DNA from: JAABTH01 sp964390725 | Lineage (GTDB): Bacteria; Bacillota; Dethiobacteria; DTU022 | DNA length: 64,000 bases | Reading direction: 5' to 3' | Assembly (NCBI GenBank): GCA_964390725.1 | Contig: CAYMIW010000008.1 | Coordinates: 1 to 64,000, forward strand | Shown: piece after piece, positions 36,100 through 45,680 of the stretch | Layout: every line of letters begins with the position of its first letter | Numbering within the stretch: the first letter of the stretch is position 1 | Made by a program: the position numbers and the translations under genes | The notes under the pieces: generated by a model | The model's input: only the letters and a program-made list of their open reading frames with translations | The model's database searches: none | What the model was told of the DNA's origin: nothing

Positions 36100-38991
36100 T
36101 TGGCACAGAAAAAAACACCTTTTGATCAGCAAAAGGCAAATATAACTGATAACAATAAGAAAAAGAAAGAGAAAACCGCAAGGAAAAAACGTTCGGTTTG
36201 GAAAATTATTTTTTGGTCGCTCTTTATTCTCGTTATAGCTGTCGGTTCTGCTGTTGCAGTGATTGCATCAGGTTATATCAACGACGCTCCTGAACTGGAC
36301 CCATCCCGTCTGGCAACGGTAGAAACTTCGTATCTCTATGATGTACACGGTAATGAGATTACAGCTCTTCATGAAGAACAAAACCGGATGGTGGTATCCC
36401 TGGACGAAATCCCTGTCCATGTCAGAAATGCTTTTGTAGCAATCGAAGATGAACGTTTTTACAGTCATTTCGGTTTTGATATAATTGGGAGCATTAGGGC
36501 TGCCTTTGCCAACCTGCAAGCCGGTTCTATTGTTCAGGGGGCAAGTACGTTGACCCAACAGTTAGCTCAGAGTGCTTTTTTAACTACCGAAACAAGTTAC
36601 GAACGAAAAGTTCAGGAAATATGGCTCGCTATTCAAATGGAAAGAATTTATTCCAAGGAAGAAATAATGGAGCTGTATTTAAACAGGATGTATTTCGGTA
36701 ACGGCGCTTATGGAGTTGAAGCTGCAGCTCAAACATACTTTAATAAAAGCGTTGGTGATCTTACCACCGCTGAAGGAGCAATGCTTGCAGCCGCTCTTCG
36801 CTATCCCAATTATTACAACCCTATTGACAACAAAGTCGCTGCCGAAGAGAGAATGCAGCTGGTACTATCAAATATGCTTCGCCTGGAAATGATCAGCACT
36901 GAAGAATACAACCAGGCTGCTAACCAGAATATAATTTATTCCAGCGCACCAAGCGAAGAATATCCTTACCCACATTATGTTGATTATGTAGTGCATCACG
37001 AACTGCTTAATATATTGAGTGACATGCCATCTATCGGCTCGCGTGAAGAAGCCTACAGGGCAATTTATATGGGAGGTCTGAGAGTACACACAACTCTTGA
37101 CCCATCGCTGCAGGAACATGTAGAAGAAGTAATGAACAGAACCGATCTGTACCCTACCACTATTTATGTTGATATGGACGCCACTAGAGAAGCAGTTGCA
37201 GATTTGCCCTCCCGCAGTGATCTGTCCAGCTCCCAGATAGAGGAATTAATCGATGAGGAAAACGGGGTTCCACAACCCCAGGCAGCAGTAGTTGTTGCAG
37301 ACCCAACAACCGGGCAGATTAGAGCCCTTGGTGGTGGACGGGAATATCGGAAACGCTTTGATGAAATATTGCGGTTTAATATTCTTCGCCAGCCAGGATC
37401 AGCGATCAAACCGATTGTAACTTATGGTCCGGCCTTTGAAGAAGGAATACTTGCCGGGGCAGGCTCAACAATCGACGATTCGCCTTATATCAACCCTGCC
37501 GGAAACTGGTTCCCTGAAAACTTCGATTTTCAGTTCAGGGGTATGATTACAGCCAGGGAAGCTTTGTATATGTCCTACAACATTCCGGCAATCAGGACTC
37601 TTCAAGCACTTACTCCCAGGGTAGGAGCATCTTACGCCCAGCGGATGGGCATTTCCACGCTGGATCCTGCTGAAGTTGACAACCTTAGTTTAACTCTCGG
37701 AGCGCTGACTTACGGGGTTAGTGCAATTGACATGGCCCAGGCATACAGTGTTCTGGCCAATGGAGGAGTAAAAATTGACCTGCATGCTATCGAAAAAATA
37801 TTAGATCGCAGTGGGGAAGTTATTTATGAAAACCGGGTTGAGCCTGAACAGATCCTCAGTCCGCAGGCTGCCTTCCTGGTTAACGACATTCTTCAGGATT
37901 TTGTTACTAAATATTTAGGCCGGGCACTGCAGATTGACCGCCCGGTTGCTGCTAAAACCGGCACTACTGAAAACTGGAAAGATGTTTATCTTGTTGCATA
38001 TACACCTAACCTGGTTGCTTCATTCTGGATGGGTTATGATGAACCCAAAATGGGCAGGATCCAGCAGGGCTGGCGATATTCAACCGCATTTCTGCGCGAG
38101 GTTTTTCTGGAAGCCTTTGAAACCCTGGAAATTCAAAATTTTGAACGACCGGAAGGTATTGTGTCTGCCACAGTTTGCAGCAGATCCGGCTTGATACCAA
38201 ATGAATCATGCCAGGCTGCCGGCACTGTCACAAGCGATTACTTTATTGCCGGTAATGTTCCAGTTGAAAGCTGTAATATGCACATTGGAAGTTTCTATAA
38301 CCGGCCTCCTTTTATTACTACCGATGAAAGATGGTCCTCAAGGGGTGGCCCTGGAAGAGTTCCTGAAGACTCGAAAGAAATGCCTCCCGGCGGATTGACA
38401 GATATGTTTGAACAACATGGTGTTACAACAAATGAATTTAGCCTTTTTAACGCTTTCGTTACTTCCGGCGGCATCACCCTGCAGTGGCAATACAACGGAC
38501 CTGAAGTAGCCGGTTTTATACTATCCCGGAATATTCAGGGCCAGGAAGAAGGAAATTTTACAACCGAGCTTGATGCCAACACCAGGCAGTATAATGATAG
38601 TGACACTGAAACAGCCGGTTATTATTCGTATTCAATCGCTGCTGTTTACCCTGATGGACTAATTTCTGAAGCTGCAGCAATAACGGTTAGCAGCATGTCC
38701 ATACCGGGAAGTGGTGGTGTTCTGCGCCCTGAAGATACAACTCCTGTTGTTCTGCCTGATTTTACCGGCACCTTTCAGGCCATTGCAGAAGGTGAATTAT
38801 CTCGGTTAGGGTTACGAATAGGCCTGATTGAAGAAGAGCATCATCCCGATATGCCCAGGAGAACTGTTATATCACAATATCCTCCCGGTGGAACCACTGT
38901 TCCAAAGGGCACTACTGTAAACCTGGTAGTCACTACCAGGCAGGAACCGGCACAAAACCCGGTCCAGGAGCCGGTAACTGATCAGGATTAA
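36100..38991 (+). CDS. Class A penicillin-binding protein (PBP1A type) with PASTA domain
   Basis: Bifunctional peptidoglycan synthase, about 963 residues. A Lys-rich cytoplasmic tail precedes one membrane helix. The GT51 transglycosylase has the catalytic Glu in VAIEDERFYSHFG and QGASTLTQQLAQ. The transpeptidase has Ser434 (PGSAIKP), SYN and KTGTTENW (Lys619). The C-terminus adds a fibronectin-III-like region and one PASTA-like unit (LPDFTG ... VPKGTTVNLVV). The TTG at 36100 has AAGGAGG 11 bases upstream. A TTG at 36064 is in frame but lies only about 10 bases from a likely transcript start (TATAAT at 36042-36047). Confidence 0.92.
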   Translation: MAQKKTPFDQQKANITDNNKKKKEKTARKKRSVWKIIFWSLFILVIAVGSAVAVIASGYINDAPELDPSRLATVETSYLYDVHGNEITALHEEQNRMVVSLDEIPVHVRNAFVAIEDERFYSHFGFDIIGSIRAAFANLQAGSIVQGASTLTQQLAQSAFLTTETSYERKVQEIWLAIQMERIYSKEEIMELYLNRMYFGNGAYGVEAAAQTYFNKSVGDLTTAEGAMLAAALRYPNYYNPIDNKVAAEERMQLVLSNMLRLEMISTEEYNQAANQNIIYSSAPSEEYPYPHYVDYVVHHELLNILSDMPSIGSREEAYRAIYMGGLRVHTTLDPSLQEHVEEVMNRTDLYPTTIYVDMDATREAVADLPSRSDLSSSQIEELIDEENGVPQPQAAVVVADPTTGQIRALGGGREYRKRFDEILRFNILRQPGSAIKPIVTYGPAFEEGILAGAGSTIDDSPYINPAGNWFPENFDFQFRGMITAREALYMSYNIPAIRTLQALTPRVGASYAQRMGISTLDPAEVDNLSLTLGALTYGVSAIDMAQAYSVLANGGVKIDLHAIEKILDRSGEVIYENRVEPEQILSPQAAFLVNDILQDFVTKYLGRALQIDRPVAAKTGTTENWKDVYLVAYTPNLVASFWMGYDEPKMGRIQQGWRYSTAFLREVFLEAFETLEIQNFERPEGIVSATVCSRSGLIPNESCQAAGTVTSDYFIAGNVPVESCNMHIGSFYNRPPFITTDERWSSRGGPGRVPEDSKEMPPGGLTDMFEQHGVTTNEFSLFNAFVTSGGITLQWQYNGPEVAGFILSRNIQGQEEGNFTTELDANTRQYNDSDTETAGYYSYSIAAVYPDGLISEAAAITVSSMSIPGSGGVLRPEDTTPVVLPDFTGTFQAIAEGELSRLGLRIGLIEEEHHPDMPRRTVISQYPPGGTTVPKGTTVNLVVTTRQEPAQNPVQEPVTDQD

Positions 38992-39009
38992 CAATCGGCT
39001 AAAAAAACA

Positions 39010-39279
39010 TTAAGCGGGGAGTCCCCATAGTAATTCGTTGCTATTTTGCCTTTTATACCGGTATTTTTCGGGCAGGGAAAATAGAGTCTGGGAGATGCGG
39101 GTATATGGCTGCTGAATAGTGGTACAGCTGTAGCCAAACAGTGTCTCCCCCTCTTTTTCAAGCTGGCGCCATAAATGAGGGTATTCCATTTTCAACTCCT
39201 CTGCAACCTGTGCTGTAGTTTTATATATACCCGGTTCAAGTAAACTGACTACAGCCTGTTCCAAAGTTTGCCTATCCAA
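39010..39279 (-). CDS. Small hypothetical protein downstream of mutS2
   Basis: Unrecognised protein of 89 residues. TTG start at 39279 with GGAGG 8 bases upstream. The first half (LEQAVVSLLEPGIYKTTAQVAEEL) looks like a winged-helix-type segment, and the rest is rich in aromatic and basic residues. It lies 26 bases after the mutS2 stop codon and is convergent with the penicillin-binding protein gene, so it is probably the last gene of the pheS-to-mutS2 unit. A DNA-binding role is only a guess from the helix pattern. Confidence 0.6.
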   Translation of the reverse strand: MDRQTLEQAVVSLLEPGIYKTTAQVAEELKMEYPHLWRQLEKEGETLFGYSCTTIQQPYTRISQTLFSLPEKYRYKRQNSNELLWGLPA

Positions 39280-39305
39280 AATATTTACCTCCAATGGCCG
39301 GCAAT

Positions 39306-41690
39306 TTAACTTTTAAGTTCCACTACAGTAACCCCATCTCCACCTTCAGCAGAGTTTCCATTGCGCATACTCTTGATCAGGTGGTGTTCCTTAAGGTATT
39401 TTCGAAGCCCTTCTTTTAGTTTACCGGTGCCTTTACCGTGAATAATATCAACCCGGTGAAGGCCTGCCCATAGGGCGTTGTCGAGTAACTTGTCTACAAG
39501 TGGCTGAGCCTCGTCCAGATTTGAGCCACGCAAGTCTATGGAGCTGCTTATGCTTAAATCTTTGGTGACACTATACCCGCCTGAAACTGAATCCTTAAAC
39601 TGGTTTTTCTCGTTATTTTTATTTTGCTCAACACGCAAATCGGACAGGGGCAGGAGCACTTTCATCATTCCAATCTGAACCTGTGCTTCTTCATTATTAA
39701 CTGTAACAACTTCACCTCTTTGACGAAGTGAACAAACATATACAGGATCTCCCACTTTGAGGTCAACAGCCAGTGGAGATTCTCCTTCAAAATGTTCTTC
39801 ATCACCATAACCAATTTCTTCTTTAACTGAATTAAGATTACGACGGATCTCCTCAAGCCGCGATGCCGGTTTATTATCACTGCTGTTTTTAATTGCCTTT
39901 AATTCACGTATCAGCTGGTCAGTCCTATTTTTTGTCTTTTTTATTAATTCACGCGCTTCTTCTCTTGCCTCTTTCAGAATATCATCACGCCTTGAACGCA
40001 GCAGTTCTTTTTCTTTCTCAAGTTCAGCCATCATTTGCTCCGCCTTGCTTCTATCCAGAGCCGCCTGGTTACTGTCACGGTGATAACGCTGTTGATCTTC
40101 TACCAGGCTGGCGATAACCGCTTCAACCTGGTCATGTGAACGATGAACAAAGTTTTTTGCTTTTTTCATAACTTCTGGCGGTAAACCTAATTTATCGGCT
40201 ATGTAAAAAGCATTACTCTGCCCGGGTATTCCCTGGAGCAACCTGTATGTGGGGGTAAGCGTATGGGGGTCAAACTCCATTGCAGCGTTCTGCATCTGCC
40301 TGCGCACCTGGGCAAAAAGCTTTAACTCATTTATGTGAGTTGTTGCAACAGTCATCGCCCCGCAGTTGGTTAAAAATTCAAGAATTGCCATAGCCAGGGC
40401 TGAACCTTCTGAGGGATCTGTTCCTGCACCCAATTCATCAAGCAATATAAGAGAGTGCGGTCCGGATTCTGCCATTATTTCAATGATATTTTTCATGTGC
40501 CCTGAAAAAGTGCTCAACGATTGAGCAATACTTTGTTCGTCCCCTATATCAACCCGAATGAGGTTAAAAACTGACATTCGTGTTCCCGGTTCAGCAGGAA
40601 GTTGTAGCCCACTCTGGGCCATCACTGCCATAAGGCCGATTGTTTTTAAAGACACCGTTTTACCCCCTGTGTTAGGCCCGGTAATCACCAGGGTTCGGAC
40701 AGGGTTACCCCACTCGGCCGTCAGCGGCACTTTCTCTCCTTCAATAAAAGGATGCCTGGCTTTATTCAAAAATATTTTTGTCTCTTCCCCGGGAATTAAT
40801 TCCGGCTCATTACAACCACTGTTAAGACTGTAACCTCCCCTGGAAAGAATAAAATCCAACTCCCCATACAGTGACCTGTTTTGAAACAACTCCTGGGCTA
40901 TATCAGCAATTATACTGCTCAACTTATAAAGAATGCGTTCTAATTCTTGTTCTTCATAACGTTTTACTCCCGCCAGCTCATTCTGCATCTGAACCACCGG
41001 TAAGGGTTCTATAAACAAGGTAGCACCGCTGGAAGACTGATCATGCACAATTCCTTTCATCTGCTGCCTGTATTCCTGTTTTACAGGCAGAACAAATCTT
41101 TCTCCTCTGATTGTTACTAACGGTTCCTGCAGATATTTCCTGGTATTGGAACCGCGGATATAGTCATCCAACCTTTCACGTATTCTATTTTGCAATGACT
41201 GGCTTTGCCTGCGTAATGACTGCAGCCTCTCGGAAGCTGAATCAAGGACTCTCCCTTCTTCATCTATTGATCTGTTCATTTCTGCACTGGCTTCATAACA
41301 GGGAGCAATCAAACCAGCCAGACCAGCCATCAGCGGATACAAGGAAGCCTGTTCACTGTCATTGAAAAATTTCAACCAGCGGTTAGAAGCTTTTATAAAA
41401 TGATTCACTGCTGCAACTTCCTGGCCCGAAAGAACGGCTCCTTTGCAGGCCCTGCTTACATTAGTCTCAATATCTTCAACTGCAGTAGGAGAAAAAGCAT
41501 TTCTACGGCGCAGTAGTTTACCTTCCGCTGTTTCCTGTTGCAACTTAACTACCTGTTTGTAATCTGCGGAAGGTAACAGTTTGTTCGCCATTAAAGCCCC
41601 CATCGGGCTGACAGTAAACGCAACCAAATCCTTCCTGATTTTCTCGAATTCAAGTACTTTTATTTCACGATCCCTGACAACTTCTGTCAA
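39306..41690 (-). CDS. mutS2: MutS2 endonuclease
   Basis: MutS homologue without the mismatch-binding domain; reported to act in recombination control and in rescue of collided ribosomes. It has 794 residues. Walker A is GPNTGGKTVSLKT, Walker B LILLDELGAGTDPSEGSA, followed by a charged coiled coil and the C-terminal Smr nuclease domain (SIDLRGSNLDEA, IIHGKGTGKLKEG). TTG start at 41690 with GAGGAG 8 bases upstream. This places the start 5 bases after the mpg stop and avoids the 22-residue extension of the longest frame, which does not match the family. Confidence 0.95.
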   Translation of the reverse strand: MTEVVRDREIKVLEFEKIRKDLVAFTVSPMGALMANKLLPSADYKQVVKLQQETAEGKLLRRRNAFSPTAVEDIETNVSRACKGAVLSGQEVAAVNHFIKASNRWLKFFNDSEQASLYPLMAGLAGLIAPCYEASAEMNRSIDEEGRVLDSASERLQSLRRQSQSLQNRIRERLDDYIRGSNTRKYLQEPLVTIRGERFVLPVKQEYRQQMKGIVHDQSSSGATLFIEPLPVVQMQNELAGVKRYEEQELERILYKLSSIIADIAQELFQNRSLYGELDFILSRGGYSLNSGCNEPELIPGEETKIFLNKARHPFIEGEKVPLTAEWGNPVRTLVITGPNTGGKTVSLKTIGLMAVMAQSGLQLPAEPGTRMSVFNLIRVDIGDEQSIAQSLSTFSGHMKNIIEIMAESGPHSLILLDELGAGTDPSEGSALAMAILEFLTNCGAMTVATTHINELKLFAQVRRQMQNAAMEFDPHTLTPTYRLLQGIPGQSNAFYIADKLGLPPEVMKKAKNFVHRSHDQVEAVIASLVEDQQRYHRDSNQAALDRSKAEQMMAELEKEKELLRSRRDDILKEAREEARELIKKTKNRTDQLIRELKAIKNSSDNKPASRLEEIRRNLNSVKEEIGYGDEEHFEGESPLAVDLKVGDPVYVCSLRQRGEVVTVNNEEAQVQIGMMKVLLPLSDLRVEQNKNNEKNQFKDSVSGGYSVTKDLSISSSIDLRGSNLDEAQPLVDKLLDNALWAGLHRVDIIHGKGTGKLKEGLRKYLKEHHLIKSMRNGNSAEGGDGVTVVELKS

Positions 41691-41694
41691 ACTT

Positions 41695-42297
41695 TCATCT
41701 CCTCGACACATATTGGCTGCCGCTAATATAGAAACGATACATTTTTTCAATTCCAACTGAAATACCTATTCTTGTTGCAGCCGTTATTTCTAACTCGCCC
41801 CGCTGACTATTTTCGTCCAGGTAAAGTGGCTTGCAGTTTAAATCATGACCGTCATACTTTTTATCAATTCCAAAAGCTATACACAGTTTACCAGGACCAT
41901 TTGCCAGGTTAAGCTGCTCATATTTTGGCCCCCTGTTCTGTTTCATTATATTCAATCCCGATGTCGGTTCAACTGCCCGGATCAATACTGCCTCGCCGGT
42001 ACCAATCGGCCTTGTGACAACATTAAAACAGTAATAGTTCCCATAAATAAAATAGACATAAGCCATTCCAGCCGGTCCGAACATGGTTTCATTACGCCTG
42101 GTCTTTCCAGATGCGGCATGGCAGGCAGGATCACCCCTGCTCAGATAAGCTTCTGTTTCAACAATTATACCAGATACCAATCCTGCAGGTGTTTGATGAC
42201 AAAGATAATGGCCAAGGAGTCCCCTGGCCACTTCGACTGTATGCATCTCTTTAAAAAGGTCGGAAAAAAAAGGCACAGTTTCTCCTTTCTTCACCAC
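41695..42297 (-). CDS. mpg: 3-methyladenine DNA glycosylase (AAG/Mpg family)
   Basis: Base-excision repair enzyme for alkylated purines, monomeric and about 200 residues. Family stretches are ARGLLGHYL, IVETEAYLSRGDPACHA, FGPAGMAYVYFIYGNYYCFNVV, EAVLIRAVEP and NGPGKLCIAFGID. The Glu in VETEAY is the catalytic residue of the family. It lies within the cvpA-mutS2 part of the operon, where it is not standard, so it may be a lineage-specific insertion. The start gives MVKKGETV; other starts were not better. Confidence 0.93.
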   Translation of the reverse strand: MVKKGETVPFFSDLFKEMHTVEVARGLLGHYLCHQTPAGLVSGIIVETEAYLSRGDPACHAASGKTRRNETMFGPAGMAYVYFIYGNYYCFNVVTRPIGTGEAVLIRAVEPTSGLNIMKQNRGPKYEQLNLANGPGKLCIAFGIDKKYDGHDLNCKPLYLDENSQRGELEITAATRIGISVGIEKMYRFYISGSQYVSRR

Positions 42298-42321
42298 GGG
42301 GCCCTAAGAAACCCAGACGAT

Positions 42322-42891
42322 TTACAGCTTCATATTTATATAATAATTCATTATGAGTTCTTTAACCGTCTCAGCCAAAGGTGTTAAATAAAATTTTGTG
42401 AAAAAGGCTACCTCGGATCCTTCCAAAACTTCCATAAATGACTGAAACGGAACCAGGTCAACTGCAGCAATTATTATATATACGAATACAACTCCGATCA
42501 GGGCACCCATTAAGGCACCCCCGAGGCGGTTTAAAAAGCCTACTACTGGTATTTTGTTAATCCATCTGAAACCCCTGGAAAAAAAACGAAAAACAACACT
42601 TAACACCAAGAGAAAAATAAGGAACAATATTACACCCGCAACAAGCTGAGGGACTTTTTCCATGGCGATTTCCAGACCCAGACTCTGGATTAAATCATGG
42701 TGAGGAATAATATCTTCAGGATTAATCAACACAGCCAGCTGCTCACTGAAAAAGCGGCTGCCCCAAAAAGAAAGCAAAACAACTAGAAAAAACCCCATAA
42801 TATCAAATAGCTGTTTAACCATGCCCCGCGAATAACCGCTAACCAGGTGAAATAAAAAAACAACAACCAGCAAAACATCAAACCAGTTCAT
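42322..42891 (-). CDS. CvpA family membrane protein
   Basis: Membrane protein of 189 residues with four predicted helices (about 4-20, 28-45, 80-102 and 120-142). Its position between zapA and mutS2 is the usual place of CvpA-like YshB in Bacillus. The first helix pattern NWFDVLLVVVFLFHLVSG followed by YSRGMVKQLFDIMG fits CvpA. Members relate to colicin V production or stress tolerance, but the function in Firmicutes is unknown. Its start lies 14 bases inside the end of zapA. Confidence 0.88.
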   Translation of the reverse strand: MNWFDVLLVVVFLFHLVSGYSRGMVKQLFDIMGFFLVVLLSFWGSRFFSEQLAVLINPEDIIPHHDLIQSLGLEIAMEKVPQLVAGVILFLIFLLVLSVVFRFFSRGFRWINKIPVVGFLNRLGGALMGALIGVVFVYIIIAAVDLVPFQSFMEVLEGSEVAFFTKFYLTPLAETVKELIMNYYINMKL

Positions 42892-43153
42892 TATCTTTTT
42901 CCCGCTCTCTTACCTCATCTGTTTCCAAAGCTTTTTCCGGTTTTATTTTAAACAGCTCATCAGCAAGATTTAAGGCTGCCAGCACAGCTATTTTATGCCT
43001 GCTCATCTGAATGTTATTCTCAGCAAGGGTTCTCATTAACTGGTCGACATAACGACCTACCTGGTGCATTTTTTCCGGTGATGAGGAGCCTCTGAGGATA
43101 TATTCTTCACCCATAATAGTTATGGTAACCCTACTTTTATCCTGATCTTCCAT
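42878..43153 (-). CDS. zapA: Cell division protein ZapA
   Basis: Small protein that bundles FtsZ filaments at the division site. The 91 residues include VTITIMGEEYILRGSSSPEKMHQVGRYVDQ, the typical ZapA N-terminal domain, then a helical stretch and an acidic C-terminus. AGGAGG precedes the ATG. It lies 84 bases after pheT, as in Bacillus, and overlaps the cvpA start. Confidence 0.93.
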   Translation of the reverse strand: MEDQDKSRVTITIMGEEYILRGSSSPEKMHQVGRYVDQLMRTLAENNIQMSRHKIAVLAALNLADELFKIKPEKALETDEVREREKDNELV

Positions 43154-43237
43154 TAGCTTCGCTCACTTCCTCCTGGATAGAAAGCTTTAACTGCCTGGGT
43201 AAGTTGTTCGCGACTTATAGCTTATTATCCTGCTTGT

Positions 43238-45649
43238 TCAACCTCTTAAAACAGCTCCCAGTTTAAAAAGTGCTTTTTCTATTCTTTGCATAATTTCTTT
43301 AATACTGTCATCAGTCAGAGTTCCCCGGTCATCCCTGAAGGTAAGAGAATAAGCCAGACTCCGTTTACCAGCAGGAATCTGGTTTCCTTCATATAAATCA
43401 AAAAGGGTTGCTGCCTTCAGTGTTTTTCCAGCAGCCTGTTTAATTGTTTCCTCCAGCTGAAGAGCTGTAAGATCATCAGGTACTACCAGGGCTAAATCCC
43501 TTATTGCCGCCGGATAGCGTGGAATTGAAGAAACCCTCGGCACTATATTAGCTTCCCCGGCCAGCAGGTTAAAATCAATTTCACATACGGTTACTTCCTG
43601 GTGCAACCCCCATGCCTGTTGCGTATCCGGGTGCAGTTGACCAAGATATCCCAAACAATCACCATTTATCATGATTATAGCGCTTCTGGTTGGATGAGTG
43701 AATGGTTCGTTAACCGGTCTGTATTGAACATTTTTAATCTGCAGGCGCTTGAAAATTAGTTCAAGAACACCCTTTACAGTATAATAATCAGCTCTTCTTG
43801 AAGGAACAGTCCAATTTGCCCCGGGTAATTCTCCAGTTACAGCCAGACAAATTTTTGTTTTTTCATACGGCAGTTTTTCCAGGGGCAATGATTCCGGTTC
43901 ATATACAGTGCCAATTTCAAAGAGTAACTGATCCAGCTCCCTGTGGTTTAGATTGTGTTTTACCGCTTTCAAAATGCCAGGCAATAATGTCGTACGCATT
44001 ATTCCCTGTTCTTCAGAAAGAGGGTTTTGGACAGGGATTACTTTCAGACGATAGTCATCCGCAGGCAACCTTAGCGATTGAAGATTAAGCGGATTCATAA
44101 AAGAATAGCTAATGCACTCGAAAAAGCCACAACTGCTAATTAAATTTCTTATAGTACTTTTCAACCGTTCACTTTCTAATTCGCGGTTCTCGATCAACTT
44201 ACCTTCAGGCAGGGTTGTCGGGATTTTTTCATAACCGTGAAGCCTGGCCACTTCTTCAACTATATCTTCTTCGAGCTTAATATCAGGCCGCCTTGGAGGA
44301 ATTGTGACTTCCAGGGAATGATCATCGGTATTCCGCAGAGAAAAACCAAGCCTTTCCAGAATATTTTCTACTTCATTTCTTGTGATCTCCATACCCATAA
44401 TCTTGTTGATTCTATCCACGCTGACCATGACTTTAATCGGAGCTATATCAGAATGATTTACATCAATAATGCCTTTTAAGACTTCGCCTCCACATATCTC
44501 ACTAATTAATAACGAAGCCCTGTTTTGTGCTGACATAACTTCCTGAGGATCTATTCCTCTTTCAAAGCGCTGCGATGCCTCCGAAGGAAGTGTTAACAGG
44601 CGAGCAGTTTTCCTGATACTGGTAGGATTAAAAACGGCTGCCTCGATTAATACCTCGGTTGTTTCACTCCTGATTTCAGTATCTTCGCCACCCATAACTC
44701 CGGCTAAGCCAATCGGCTTGCTTTTGTCAGCTATAACCAGCATTTCAGAATTAAGAACTCTTTTTATTCCATCCAGGGTAACCAGTTCTTCACCCTCAAC
44801 AGCTCTTCTGACAATAATTTCTTTGTCACTGACCAGGTTTAGGTCAAACGCATGCAATGGTTGTCCAAACTCCAGCATTACATAGTTGGTAATATCAACA
44901 ATGTTACTGATTGGCCTGATACCGGCTTTTAGTAATTTCATTTGTAGCCAGAGCGGGGAAGAATCAACCTTGATATTTTCAATTATCCTGGCTGTATAAC
45001 GGGAGCAAAGGTCTGGATCTATAACTTTAACTCCTGCCTTACCCTCAATAGTTTTTTCTTCTTCCCGGGGATTAACAGGGGGCAGTTTGATCTCCCCTCC
45101 GGTCAGGGCCGCCACTTCGTAGGCAAAATTAATCATTCCTAAACAATCTGAACGATTAGGAGTAAGGTCCAGCGAGAGGATCTTTTCATCCAGACCGAGT
45201 ATTTTTTCAAGAGGACTACCAACAGGTGCATCATGATCAAGAATCAGGATGCCGTCTGAGTGGCTCAAATCCAGATTCAGCTCACCGGCAGAACAGAGCA
45301 TCCCCTGGGATTTAATTCCATATATTTCAGCTTCCTTTATCTTGCGTGAACCGGGCAGTTCCGAACCGGGTTTTGCGACAGCAACAAGTTGACCGGCAGA
45401 CATATTTGAAGCACCGCAGACTATATCCAGAGTATATTCCCCTATGTCCGTTTTTACAATGGTCAGGTTATTGCGTTCCGGATGCGGTTTTATATTTAAT
45501 ATTTTTCCGGCAACTACACCGGGTAGTTCAGGCCCAAATTGATCGACAGCCCCAACTTCAATTCCGGCCAGAGTTAATTTATCAGCTAAATCTTCAGGGT
45601 TAAGGGTGATATCAATATATTCTTTCAACCAGTTATAAGGCACTCGCAT
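43238..45649 (-). CDS. pheT: Phenylalanyl-tRNA synthetase beta subunit
   Basis: Forms the alpha2-beta2 enzyme with PheS. It has 803 residues. Domains in order: start MRVPYNWLKEYID, an EMAP-like tRNA-binding domain (about 40-150), the B3/B4 editing domain (about 205-400), B5 with its HSDIAPIKV region, a catalytic-like core, and the C-terminal anticodon-binding FDX-ACB domain (VSSIPRYPAAIRDLALVV). It lies 31 bases after pheS and is under the same T-box. Confidence 0.97.
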   Translation of the reverse strand: MRVPYNWLKEYIDITLNPEDLADKLTLAGIEVGAVDQFGPELPGVVAGKILNIKPHPERNNLTIVKTDIGEYTLDIVCGASNMSAGQLVAVAKPGSELPGSRKIKEAEIYGIKSQGMLCSAGELNLDLSHSDGILILDHDAPVGSPLEKILGLDEKILSLDLTPNRSDCLGMINFAYEVAALTGGEIKLPPVNPREEEKTIEGKAGVKVIDPDLCSRYTARIIENIKVDSSPLWLQMKLLKAGIRPISNIVDITNYVMLEFGQPLHAFDLNLVSDKEIIVRRAVEGEELVTLDGIKRVLNSEMLVIADKSKPIGLAGVMGGEDTEIRSETTEVLIEAAVFNPTSIRKTARLLTLPSEASQRFERGIDPQEVMSAQNRASLLISEICGGEVLKGIIDVNHSDIAPIKVMVSVDRINKIMGMEITRNEVENILERLGFSLRNTDDHSLEVTIPPRRPDIKLEEDIVEEVARLHGYEKIPTTLPEGKLIENRELESERLKSTIRNLISSCGFFECISYSFMNPLNLQSLRLPADDYRLKVIPVQNPLSEEQGIMRTTLLPGILKAVKHNLNHRELDQLLFEIGTVYEPESLPLEKLPYEKTKICLAVTGELPGANWTVPSRRADYYTVKGVLELIFKRLQIKNVQYRPVNEPFTHPTRSAIIMINGDCLGYLGQLHPDTQQAWGLHQEVTVCEIDFNLLAGEANIVPRVSSIPRYPAAIRDLALVVPDDLTALQLEETIKQAAGKTLKAATLFDLYEGNQIPAGKRSLAYSLTFRDDRGTLTDDSIKEIMQRIEKALFKLGAVLRG

Positions 45650-45680
45650 TGGTTATCTCTCCTATCACATTAATCACTCT

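Noticed and set aside
41691..41756. 22-residue N-terminal extension of mutS2 into mpg
   Set aside because: TTG at 41690 has GAGGAG 8 bases upstream, and the extension does not match MutS2 proteins.
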